DNA from: CAWFGW01 sp963815495
Lineage (GTDB): Bacteria; Bacteroidota; Bacteroidia; Cytophagales; JAAEPT01
NCBI GenBank assembly: GCA_963815495.1
Contig: CAWFGW010000008.1
Span: forward strand, 115,276-179,275
DNA length: 64,000 bases
Direction of reading: 5' to 3'
Under the pieces are notes generated by a model, which made no database searches, was not told the origin of the DNA, and worked only from the letters and a program-made list of their open reading frames with translations. Of this stretch, positions 56,521 to 64,000 are shown piece by piece. Each line of letters opens with the position of its first letter. Positions within the stretch are counted from its first letter, which is position 1. The translations under genes and the position numbers were made by a program.

Positions 56521-57195
56521 CAACTCACCATTCAAATTAGTCGTGAGACATTCACTCATGACATCAAAAAACGGTCGCATAGATTTAAACGCTTCATTTA
56601 CTTTTATGTGAAAATCTCCCGCTATGACTTCTTGATCGGTGAAATCTTTGCGTAACAGAAATGACTTGAACCGAAGTAAATCGATTGCAGGGTGCTCTTT
56701 ATCAAACCCTTTTGGAGCCGTTTTTAATGTTTCCCCTTCCAACTCCCCAAAAGTGTCTTTGAAGGCATTGGAGTTAATTACTGCTCTAAACGGTGTGTCG
56801 TCTTGGGCAATGTGTTCGCGTAAAAGTTGTAAATCTTCCTTGCTAGGTCCCCAAAACCCACCGCCTGCAAATGAATTACCCGGTTCGACATGAAAATAGT
56901 AGCCTCCACGGAGTAATTCCGTTGCTCGGCTAAAACTACCACTAAAATGATTTTTGTATGGGGTCTTATCTTTTGAAAAACGTACATCGCGATAGATACG
57001 GTGTAAGCTTTTTTTGCCTGTAGGAGTCTCAATATCATCGTGTTTATTCATCTCCATCAACAAAAGACTCGCAAAGCCAATCATGTTTTCGTGAGCCAGT
57101 TCATATTTATACTTGTTCTCCTGAAACCATTCACGGTTATTATTTTGAGCTAATTCTTTTAAAAATGAGATACTTTCTCTTTCGATTTTCGGCAT
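56506..57195 (-). CDS. DUF2461 family protein
   Basis: Matches DUF2461 (TIGR02453) along its whole length: FLKELAQNNNREWFQENK, HRIYRDVRFSKDKTPYKNHF, GGYYFHVEPGNSFAGGGFW and LLRKDFTDQEV. Soluble, 229 residues, function unknown. It lies behind leuS on the same strand but is separated by a strong terminator, so it has its own promoter. Confidence 0.92.
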   Translation of the reverse strand: MPKIERESISFLKELAQNNNREWFQENKYKYELAHENMIGFASLLLMEMNKHDDIETPTGKKSLHRIYRDVRFSKDKTPYKNHFSGSFSRATELLRGGYYFHVEPGNSFAGGGFWGPSKEDLQLLREHIAQDDTPFRAVINSNAFKDTFGELEGETLKTAPKGFDKEHPAIDLLRFKSFLLRKDFTDQEVIAGDFHIKVNEAFKSMRPFFDVMSECLTTNLNGELLKRL

Positions 57196-57215
57196 AAAGG
57201 CAAATTTTTAATAAT

Positions 57216-57248
57216 AAAAAGGCCAGATGAATTTCAATTCATCTGGCC
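57216..57248 (-). terminator. Rho-independent terminator for leuS
   Basis: A 13-bp inverted repeat (GGCCAGATGAATT and its complement, with only two bases between) followed by five T on the minus strand, 38 bases past the leuS stop. Confidence 0.88.
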
Positions 57249-57285
57249 ATAAGTTAACATATTTTTTATTGTTTTTGTTTTTCAA

Positions 57286-60075
57286 TTAATAAACGATGTT
57301 GATAATCTTTTTAGGAACAATAATTACTTTTTTAGGCGCTTTACCTTCTAACCACTTCTGAACCGTTTCGTCTTTCATCAGTGCAGTTTGCATGTCCCCT
57401 TGTGGCATGTCCAACCCAAACTTCAGCTTCGTGCGCATTTTACCATTCATCATCACGGGATATTCAAAAGCATCTTCTTTTAAATACTTCTCCTCAAACT
57501 TAGGGAAACTAGCTTTTGCAATGGATTCCTTGTGGCCTACGATCGACCACAGCTCTTCTGCAAAGTGCGGTGCATAAGGAGCAAGTAGTAAGGTTAAGTT
57601 GGTAAGCACTTCACGTTTGTGGCATTTTAAGGCTGTCAATTCATTCACACAAATCATGAAATTACTCACAGACGTGTTTAAGGACATGCGTTCGATGTCT
57701 TCAACTATTTTCTTAATCGTTGCATGAATTACTTTTTGTTCTTCGGGAGTTGGTGCTTCATCAGAAATCACCTTATTACCATTCTGATCATAAAACAATC
57801 GCCACGTTTTTCGTAAAAACTTGAATACCCCATCAATACCATTGGTGTTCCAGGGTTTAAACTGTTCCAATGGGCCTAAAAACATTTCATATAAACGAAG
57901 GGTGTCCGCACCATACTCATCGCAGATGTGATCAGGATTCACGACATTATACTTCGATTTCGACATTTTTTCCACTTCGCTGCCGCAAATGTACTTGCCA
58001 TCTTCTAATACAAATTCCGCATCCACATATTCTGATCTCCAGGCTTTAAAGGCATCTAAGTTAAGGATGTCGTTGCTTACAATGTTCACATCGACATACA
58101 ATGCTGTTGTATCGTATTCTTTTCTTAATCCATAAGACACAAATTTATTAGTACCATTCACACGATACACAAAGTTCGATCGCCCTTGTATCATGCCCTG
58201 ATTGACCAGTTTTTTAAATGATTCATCCACAGAAACTAGCCCTTTATCAAACAAAAACTTGTTCCAGAATCGGGAATATAACAAGTGGCCTGTAGCATGT
58301 TCAGCCCCTCCCAGGTACAAGTCAATGTCTTTCCAGTATTCCTGTGCTTCTTTTGATACAAACTCTTGATCGTTATTAGCATCCATATAACGGAACCAAT
58401 ACCAACTAGAGCCAGCCCAACCCGGCATGGTGCTTAACTCATACGGGTAACTTGTCGTTTCTCCTTTTGGAGTATAACTCCAGTCTTTTGCTCTTCCCAG
58501 GGGCGGCTCACCAGATTCTGTTGGTTTGTAATCGTCAATTTCAGGTAACGTCAAGGGCAATTCAGACTCCTCGATGGGATAAGGCAATCCGTTTTTAAAG
58601 TACATTGGAATGGGTTCACCCCAATACCGCTGACGGCTAAATACCGCATCACGCATTTTGTAGTTGACTTTTGCTTTACCAATTCCTTTTTCTTCAACAA
58701 ACGCAATAGCTTTTTTAATTGCTTCAGGCACCTTTAGTCCATTTAAAAAATCGGAATTAATCATGGTACCCACTTTCGGGTCAAAACCTTCTGCGGTAAT
58801 GTCTGTTTTATCCCCTTCTTGTACAGGAATGATTTCTAAACCATAATGTGAAGCAAATCGGTAATCACGCTCATCACTGGACGGTACTGCCATCACCACC
58901 CCTGTTCCATAACCTGCTAATACATAATCAGCAATCCAAATAGGCACTTGTTTTCCGTTGAAAGGATTGATTGCATATGAACCGGTAAAGCAACCCGAAA
59001 CAGTTTTCACATCACTCATCCGATCGCGTTCAGAACGATTTTTTGCCTTCTCCACATACGCCTCAACTTCGGTTTGTTGTTCCGAGGTCGTTAATTCTTT
59101 CACCAACTCGCTTTCAGGAGCGATACTAATGTAAGTCACCCCAAAAGTAGTATCAACGCGGGTCGTAAAAACCGTTAATACCCTCTCTGAATTCACAACT
59201 TCAAAATTTAACGAACAACCGATGGACTTACCAATCCAGTTGCGTTGCATTTCTTTCAATGAATCACTCCAATCCAATTGGTCCATTCCCTGCAGCAAAC
59301 GTTCAGCATAGGCGGTGATTCGCATACTCCACTGCTGCATGGATTTTCGTTCCACAGGATATCCACCTCGTTCGGAAACGCCATCTTTAATTTCGTCATT
59401 AGCCAACACAGTCCCCAGTTGCGGGCACCAATTCACCATCGTTTCAGAAATAAAGGTCAATCGGTATTGCAATAGAATGCGTTGTTTTTCTTCTTCAGAA
59501 AAGCCTTTCCACTCTTCAGCAGTAAATGAAGTTGCATCTTCATCGCATGATGCATGAACACCAGAAGTACCATTTGCTTCAAACTTGGCAATCAGGGTTG
59601 AAATATCTTCTGCTTTATCGGTGTCTTTGTTATACCACGATTTAAATAGTTGTAAAAATATCCACTGAGTCCATTTAAAATATGAGGGATCACTCGTCCG
59701 TACTTCTCGTCCCCAATCAAAAGAGAAACCCAATCGGTTGAGTTGCTCTATGTAACGAGCAATGTTTTCTTCTGTAGTTATTGCGGGGTGTTGTCCCGTT
59801 TGTATCGCATACTGTTCTGCAGGAAGACCAAACGAGTCAAATCCCATGGGATGCAATACATTAAAGCCTTGCATTCGTTTATAGCGAGAGATAATATCTG
59901 AGGCAATATAACCAAGTGGATGTCCTACATGTAACCCAGCTCCAGACGGATAAGGAAACATGTCGACCGCATAAAATTTTGGTTTTGAAGGGGTGGTTTC
60001 AGTTTTAAAAGTCTGGTTTTGTTTCCAGTAGGCTTGCCACTTTTTCTCTATCTCTTTGAAGTTGTATTCGCTCAT
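57286..60075 (-). CDS. leuS: Leucine--tRNA ligase
   Basis: A class I aminoacyl-tRNA synthetase, 929 residues. The HIGH-type motif is in PYPSGAGLHVGHPLGY (~37-52) and the KMSKS motif in VEKMSKSKYNVVNPD. The editing (CP1) domain in the middle has VFTTRVDTTFGVTY and AVPSSDERDYRF. It charges tRNA-Leu and edits mischarged products. Compared with E. coli LeuS the protein has insertions, for example around 155-185, that are usual in Bacteroidota. A TACCTTTG box upstream is the probable promoter. Confidence 0.97.
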   Translation of the reverse strand: MSEYNFKEIEKKWQAYWKQNQTFKTETTPSKPKFYAVDMFPYPSGAGLHVGHPLGYIASDIISRYKRMQGFNVLHPMGFDSFGLPAEQYAIQTGQHPAITTEENIARYIEQLNRLGFSFDWGREVRTSDPSYFKWTQWIFLQLFKSWYNKDTDKAEDISTLIAKFEANGTSGVHASCDEDATSFTAEEWKGFSEEEKQRILLQYRLTFISETMVNWCPQLGTVLANDEIKDGVSERGGYPVERKSMQQWSMRITAYAERLLQGMDQLDWSDSLKEMQRNWIGKSIGCSLNFEVVNSERVLTVFTTRVDTTFGVTYISIAPESELVKELTTSEQQTEVEAYVEKAKNRSERDRMSDVKTVSGCFTGSYAINPFNGKQVPIWIADYVLAGYGTGVVMAVPSSDERDYRFASHYGLEIIPVQEGDKTDITAEGFDPKVGTMINSDFLNGLKVPEAIKKAIAFVEEKGIGKAKVNYKMRDAVFSRQRYWGEPIPMYFKNGLPYPIEESELPLTLPEIDDYKPTESGEPPLGRAKDWSYTPKGETTSYPYELSTMPGWAGSSWYWFRYMDANNDQEFVSKEAQEYWKDIDLYLGGAEHATGHLLYSRFWNKFLFDKGLVSVDESFKKLVNQGMIQGRSNFVYRVNGTNKFVSYGLRKEYDTTALYVDVNIVSNDILNLDAFKAWRSEYVDAEFVLEDGKYICGSEVEKMSKSKYNVVNPDHICDEYGADTLRLYEMFLGPLEQFKPWNTNGIDGVFKFLRKTWRLFYDQNGNKVISDEAPTPEEQKVIHATIKKIVEDIERMSLNTSVSNFMICVNELTALKCHKREVLTNLTLLLAPYAPHFAEELWSIVGHKESIAKASFPKFEEKYLKEDAFEYPVMMNGKMRTKLKFGLDMPQGDMQTALMKDETVQKWLEGKAPKKVIIVPKKIINIVY

Positions 60076-60506
60076 TTTGGGTCTTTAATTCTCAAATCAG
60101 TCGTTTGGCAAAAGAAGATAAATAGAAGCGTCATTCTGACTGTAAGGAAGAATCTCATACATACAACTATTCAGATTTGCAAAACAGACCGCAAAGGTAA
60201 GAAAATAATAGTTGTTAGCTTAAAGCAAAGTACATTAAGCTGTGAAATTTAGTTAAAAAGAAGAATGGGAGTTGAAATATGCGCTTTCATAATTCGTGCT
60301 ATTTAAAAACACCCTTTACCAATTGCTTTAATCCACATGTTGTTGATTTTTTTACACAAATAAGACAAGGTTATATACTGCCATTGAGTAAGAAATAGAC
60401 TAATGAAGCTGACAAAGGCGTCTTAAAACATTGAGTCAGATAAATCAGCTTTCGGAATTTTTTTTGCTACTAATAAGTAAAAACTAACTTAAAAGAATTT
60501 ACTACT
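60076..60506. other. Intergenic region between divergent leuS and DUF547 genes
   Basis: No gene is seen. It contains a short piece of the dispersed repeat (CGTCATTCTGACTGTAAGGA and AGAATCTC, ~60130-60155) and the leuS promoter box listed separately. Confidence 0.4.
60192..60199 (-). promoter_or_regulatory. Probable leuS -7 element (TACCTTTG)
   Basis: An exact TAnnTTTG match on the minus strand followed by C, the commonest form in Bacteroidota, ~115 bases upstream of the leuS start. The nearest upstream TTG is farther than the usual spacing. Confidence 0.4.
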
Positions 60507-61250
60507 ATGAAAAAATATCATTTAACTACCTTATTGCTATTATTCGTTGCCTCAAGTCAAGCTGTTGACATCAATGTATTTTTTGAACACGCTGACAACT
60601 TTTTCTCTCATTATGTGAAAGATGGTAAAGTAGATTATGTAGCCATTATACGAGAAGACATCGGTACAAATTCAGTAGTAGAAACAATAGCCTCAACCAA
60701 TTTGGACTCAAAAGATATATCTAAAAATGAAATGAAGGCTTTCTATATTAATGTTTACAACATCCTCGTCATCAAAAATGTTGTCGACCACTATCCAATT
60801 AACTCGCCTAAAGATGTCGATGGCTTTTTTGATAAAATAAAACATAACGTAGCGGGTGAAAAACTTACTTTAAATGAAATAGAGAAGAATAAATTAATGA
60901 AACCATACAATGATCCAAGGATTCATTTTGTGTTATCATGTGCTGCAATGAGCTGTCCTGAAATCGTTAACCATGCGTATGAAGCTAAAACATTAGATAT
61001 TTGGTTGGACAAAAGAACAGCTAAAACCTTGAATGATGTCGATTTTATACAAGTAGACACAAAAGATGGAAAAGTAATGATTTCAGAGATTTTTGATTGG
61101 TATAGTTCTGATTTTAGTAAAGAAAACAAAGACAAGAAAAAAGGTGCTCTAGTATTTATCAACAAATATAGAGACGAAAAAATCAAAAGTGATTACATGG
61201 TTGACTACTTTCCATACAATTGGAAGTTGAACAATTATGAAAAAAGGTAA
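60507..61250 (+). CDS. Secreted DUF547 family protein
   Basis: Signal peptide (1-19). DUF547 features: VKDGKVDYVAI, KAFYINVYNILVIKNVV, DPRIHFVLSCAAMSCPEI and SEIFDWYSSDF. The conserved Cys and His residues suggest a papain-like/NlpC-related fold, and the family is found in periplasmic or secreted proteins of unknown activity. It is transcribed alone, with a terminator just behind it. Confidence 0.9.
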   Translation: MKKYHLTTLLLLFVASSQAVDINVFFEHADNFFSHYVKDGKVDYVAIIREDIGTNSVVETIASTNLDSKDISKNEMKAFYINVYNILVIKNVVDHYPINSPKDVDGFFDKIKHNVAGEKLTLNEIEKNKLMKPYNDPRIHFVLSCAAMSCPEIVNHAYEAKTLDIWLDKRTAKTLNDVDFIQVDTKDGKVMISEIFDWYSSDFSKENKDKKKGALVFINKYRDEKIKSDYMVDYFPYNWKLNNYEKR

Positions 61251-61276
61251 TATTTTTAAAAATTAGGATAGAAAAG

Positions 61277-61306
61277 GACTGGGGTTAGTAATCTCAGTCT
61301 TTTTTT
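61277..61306 (+). terminator. Rho-independent terminator for the DUF547 gene
   Basis: GACTGGGGT pairs with ATCTCAGTC (two G-T pairs), loop TAGTA, followed by seven T. It overlaps the 3' end of the convergent small gene. Confidence 0.65.
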
Positions 61307-61467
61307 GATTTAACCGTGTCCTTTTTTAAATCTTCAATCAATGCTTTTTTCTGCTCACGGTGAGGATCTTTTTCATCAGAGGCACAGCAAGCACCTTCGT
61401 GCACTAATTTAGTCCATTCTTCTTTCCACTTTTCAACTTCTTCTGGGGTTGGGTTTTCTTTTGACAT
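61294..61467 (-). CDS. Small charged protein with Cys-Cys motif
   Basis: A 57-residue frame with ATG start, too short for many gene finders. The protein is highly charged and soluble: SKENPTPEEVEKWKEEWTKL, then VHEGACCASDEKDPHREQ and a Lys-rich end. Regular codon use and an adjacent Cys pair in a Gly-Ala-Cys-Cys-Ala context argue for a real gene, perhaps metal-binding. No family is recognised. Its 3' end runs into the terminator of the convergent DUF547 gene. Confidence 0.6.
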   Translation of the reverse strand: MSKENPTPEEVEKWKEEWTKLVHEGACCASDEKDPHREQKKALIEDLKKDTVKSKKD

Positions 61468-61473
61468 GGTTGT

Positions 61474-61570
61474 ATAGATGTTAGATTGTTAGATATGAGA
61501 CTATTAGATGTTAGTCGTGAGAGATGAGATTGTTTATGGCGAGATTTGAGACTGTGAGTATTGAGATATG
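61474..61570 (+). repeat. Degenerate low-complexity repeat (TTAGAT/TGAGA units), left
   Basis: A purine-rich series of degenerate ~10-base units such as AGATGTTAGATTGTTAGATA and ATGAGA, non-coding. The inverse copy lies at 62201-62280, so the two form a loose inverted repeat around the small membrane protein gene. Confidence 0.65.
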
Positions 61571-61748
61571 ATATTAATGTATAAACTTTTATGGGTTTAT
61601 TTAGTTCAAACTTGTTGTAAGGTAGTTTATCAGTATTATTAAGAACTTCATTGTGACTTATGAAAAGAATCTCATGACAAATAATTGGTTGAATATAGAT
61701 CCTTCAATTCCTCAGGATAACCTTTTGAATAAAATAATACCACAAAGC

Positions 61749-62090
61749 TTATAAAGTATAATGTGGTATACAAGCCAGTAAGCTCGACAAAGTAATACTC
61801 ATAAACGGCATTTCATAGTACCAAGAAAACTTCTCTATTAGAAAGCAAAAAACAAGAATTAATATAGATAAAATTAAAGAAAATTTAATTTTGGTCGATG
61901 TAATAGCTTTTTCAAAAAACAGAAATAAGAAAAAGCATAATACATAACATGAGATTAAATTGGAAATAAAAATAAAACCAAACACGAATATTAAACCGCT
62001 AAGAGAACTATTTTCATCAAATTTAAAAACACAGTATACTAATATTAATAAGATCTGTAAAATTGATATGTAAAGTGCTTTCTTTAGCAT
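61749..62090 (-). CDS. Small hypothetical membrane protein
   Basis: A 113-residue, almost wholly hydrophobic protein with about four membrane helices (~5-22, ~32-60, ~70-86, ~93-108). No recognised family. It is AT-richer than the neighbours and is flanked on both sides by inverted copies of a low-complexity repeat, so it may be a recent insertion. Real gene likely but not certain. Confidence 0.5.
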   Translation of the reverse strand: MLKKALYISILQILLILVYCVFKFDENSSLSGLIFVFGFIFISNLISCYVLCFFLFLFFEKAITSTKIKFSLILSILILVFCFLIEKFSWYYEMPFMSITLSSLLACIPHYTL

Positions 62091-62200
62091 TAATTGTACA
62101 GATTTAAAATAGTTAACTTAACCAGATTAGAGAAAAGACTTATAATTTTAGATTATTTATATTGCTGGCTAAACTAAGATGTATAAACACAAGAATCTGA

Positions 62201-62280
62201 CTTCTAATATCTCACAATCTTATATCTAACAATCTAATATCTCACATCTCAATACTAACAGTCTAACATCTCACATCTCT
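62201..62280 (-). repeat. Degenerate low-complexity repeat, right (inverse copy)
   Basis: Units such as ATATCTCACAATCTTATATC and ACATCTCA, the reverse complement of the type seen at 61474-61570. It ends two bases before the DUF4159 stop codon. Confidence 0.65.
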
Positions 62281-62281
62281 T

Positions 62282-62947
62282 TTAATAATTTGTCAACGCA
62301 AACGACACAATGTTAGCGCCCATCTTTAGTGCCTCTAACCGAATTGCTTCTGGGTCATCATAGACCTCTTGGTTTTCCCATCCATTGCCTAAGTCACTTT
62401 CATAACTATAAAAACAAACTAGCCGACCTTCATAAATTAACCCAAAGCCTTGTGGTGGTTTATTGTCGTGTTCATGTACTTTGGGTAAACCATTGGGGAA
62501 ATCATATTTTTGATGATAGATTGGATGAGAAAAGGGTAACTCCACAAACTCTAGTTCTGGAAAAACCTTTTTCATTTCTAAACGAATGTATTTATCCATT
62601 CCATAGTTATCATCAATATGTAAAAAACCTCCAGCCAATAAATAGTCTCGTAAATTCTGTGCTTCTGCTGAGGAAAACACCACATTACCATGTCCGGTCA
62701 TATGTACAAAGGGGTAATTAAAAAGCTGAATGCTATTGACTTCAACCACAGCCTCTTTAGGGGAGATAGAGGTGTTTAATTGTTTATTACAAAATGCAAT
62801 TAAGTTAGGTAACGATGTTTTATTAGCATACCAGTCTCCTCCTCCGTTATATTTTAGTTTAGCGATCTTAAATGCTGGTTCTACAGCATTCATAAACAGT
62901 AATAGACAAAAAATTAAAGGAATAAAAAGGAGAATTGTTTTCTTCAT
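62282..62947 (-). CDS. Secreted DUF4159 family protein
   Basis: Signal peptide (1-21). DUF4159 features: FKIAKLKYNGGGDWYANKTS, HMTGHGNVVFS, LRDYLLAGGFLHIDDNYG, and LPFSHPIYH. The fold is glutamine-amidotransferase-like (as in gliding and aerotolerance-associated regions), without a catalytic Cys triad visible. Function unknown; the family is usually encoded near BatA-type proteins, which are not in the window. Divergent from the desaturase gene. Confidence 0.9.
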   Translation of the reverse strand: MKKTILLFIPLIFCLLLFMNAVEPAFKIAKLKYNGGGDWYANKTSLPNLIAFCNKQLNTSISPKEAVVEVNSIQLFNYPFVHMTGHGNVVFSSAEAQNLRDYLLAGGFLHIDDNYGMDKYIRLEMKKVFPELEFVELPFSHPIYHQKYDFPNGLPKVHEHDNKPPQGFGLIYEGRLVCFYSYESDLGNGWENQEVYDDPEAIRLEALKMGANIVSFALTNY

Positions 62948-63068
62948 ATTTTAAAAATAAGAAGAAAATTCACAATTAAAGTGTATTTTGTGGTAGATAA
63001 AGAAAGGATAAAAGACATTCGAATTTTTTTTTGAATTTCTTTGTTCTATTGCCTACAAAACAAGTAGA

Positions 63069-64000
63069 ATGCCCCGTAAAGAAAAAAAAGCCACTTTCAA
63101 GAATTTAACCTACTCTTCTGACATCGGAAGCAACTTCGAGAGTTCCTTAAAAAAGCGTGTCAGAGATTATTTTAAAGACAACAACATTTCAAAATATGCC
63201 AACATAAACATGAAATTCAAAACCGTGTTTATGATGACGTTGTATTTCGCACCTTACCTGTTAGCCATGTTCGGAGTCATTACCAACCCCTGGTTAATCA
63301 CCTTATGTTGGGTGTTAATGGGCTTTGGTTTGGCTGGAATAGGCATGTCCGTAATTCACGATGCCAATCACGGCTCGTACTCTAAGCGAAAATCAGTCAA
63401 CTACATTTTAGGCCGTTTTGTCAATCTTGTTGGAGCGTATGCCCCGACATGGAAAATACAACACAATGTATTACACCACACCTATACCAATGTGCAACAT
63501 TTCGATGAAGATTTGGACTCTGCGCTTAATATTTTACGCTTTACCCCCAACGACAAACACCTTTTCATCCACCGGTTTCAGTTTATCTACGCCTGGTTTT
63601 TTTACAGTTTCATGACAGTGATGTGGGTGACTTCCAAAGACTTCACCCAGCTATTTCGATATAAAAAAATGGGACTAACCAAACTAGATAACTTTACTCA
63701 TTTAGTACTGGAGCTAGTGGTTTCCAAGGTGTTTTATTATTTCTACATGATTGTTTTACCGATGTTAGTGTTAAACATTCCCTGGTGGTCTATTTTATTG
63801 TTATTACTCCTTAAACACATGATTGGTGGTTTTACATTGGCTACGGTGTTTGTTTTAGCGCACGTGGTACCAGAAACAGCTTTTCCTCAACCTGTGGATC
63901 TCAAAATTGAGAACAATTGGGCAATTCATCAATTGGAAACTACCAGCAATTTTGGACCTAAAAGCCGCATCATGAGCTGGTTGATTGGTGGACTCAATTA
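63069..64000 (+). CDS. Fatty acid desaturase, 5' part (runs off the window)
   Basis: Open from ATG to the window end (310 codons, no stop). A membrane-bound di-iron desaturase: His boxes HDANH (97-101) and HNVLHH (132-137), four or more membrane helices, and FVLAHVVPE, with the third His box expected beyond the edge. The layout (MPRKEKKATFKN, then a linker and the first helix) matches acyl-CoA/linoleoyl-type desaturases of Bacteroidota. It introduces double bonds into membrane lipids, for example for cold adaptation. Divergent from the DUF4159 gene, with 121 bases between. Confidence 0.9.
   Translation, partial: MPRKEKKATFKNLTYSSDIGSNFESSLKKRVRDYFKDNNISKYANINMKFKTVFMMTLYFAPYLLAMFGVITNPWLITLCWVLMGFGLAGIGMSVIHDANHGSYSKRKSVNYILGRFVNLVGAYAPTWKIQHNVLHHTYTNVQHFDEDLDSALNILRFTPNDKHLFIHRFQFIYAWFFYSFMTVMWVTSKDFTQLFRYKKMGLTKLDNFTHLVLELVVSKVFYYFYMIVLPMLVLNIPWWSILLLLLLKHMIGGFTLATVFVLAHVVPETAFPQPVDLKIENNWAIHQLETTSNFGPKSRIMSWLIGGLN

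Overview
This window is a chromosomal segment of a member of the Bacteroidota, probably a gliding, polysaccharide-degrading Flavobacteriales or Cytophagales relative; the species cannot be named from the sequence. The main evidence is that about a dozen secreted proteins end in type A or type B sorting domains of the type IX secretion system (T9SS). Supporting signs are AT-rich intergenic DNA, TAnnTTTG promoter-like boxes, and Bacteroidota-type PurB, LeuS and DUF families.

Layout. 1-2.2 kb: the 3' end of one T9SS type B protein and a second, leucine-rich-repeat one. 2.2-7.9 kb: a tight four-gene minus-strand DNA repair operon (metallo-beta-lactamase exonuclease, ATP-dependent DNA ligase, Lhr-like helicase, PdeM phosphoesterase). 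8.2-18.8 kb: a secreted GH30 enzyme, a Na+/H+ antiporter, a PAS histidine kinase with a receiver protein, and a set of small conserved genes including a YqcI/YcgG haem-type N-hydroxylase candidate paired with a DUF1989 protein. 18.9-23.9 kb: a secreted esterase and a large, GC-richer multidomain glycosidase. 24.3-29.1 kb: a very AT-rich accessory island encoding a DUF6150 repeat protein, a methyltransferase-like Rossmann protein, a reverse transcriptase, a membrane protein and a TIR-like (CAP12/Pycsar-effector type) protein; this is the best candidate for an undescribed, probably anti-phage, system. 29.1-32.1 kb: a rearranged boundary with a truncated gene copy, a long direct duplication and REP-like palindromes. 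31.8-45.8 kb: a secreted carbohydrate-degrading cluster that looks aimed at xylan (CE15, GH11, CE4-GH8 fusion, all with CBM9 modules), plus CotH, a metallopeptidase and GH16-CBM6. 45.9-64 kb: a three-gene envelope operon, a PNPOx-like protein, a B12/radical SAM protein, a second LRR protein, purB, DUF2721, DUF2461, leuS, DUF547, a 57-residue protein, DUF4159 and the 5' part of a fatty acid desaturase.

How the genes work together. The exported xylan enzymes combine backbone cleavage (GH11, GH8, possibly GH30) with removal of side groups (CE4, CE15). No SusC/SusD pair is present, so uptake must be encoded elsewhere. The repair operon is a known conserved cassette. The reverse transcriptase is translationally coupled to the Rossmann protein and sits next to TIR and membrane proteins, which fits an abortive-infection style of defence. 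No tRNA, rRNA, CRISPR array, complete insertion sequence or replication origin was recognised.
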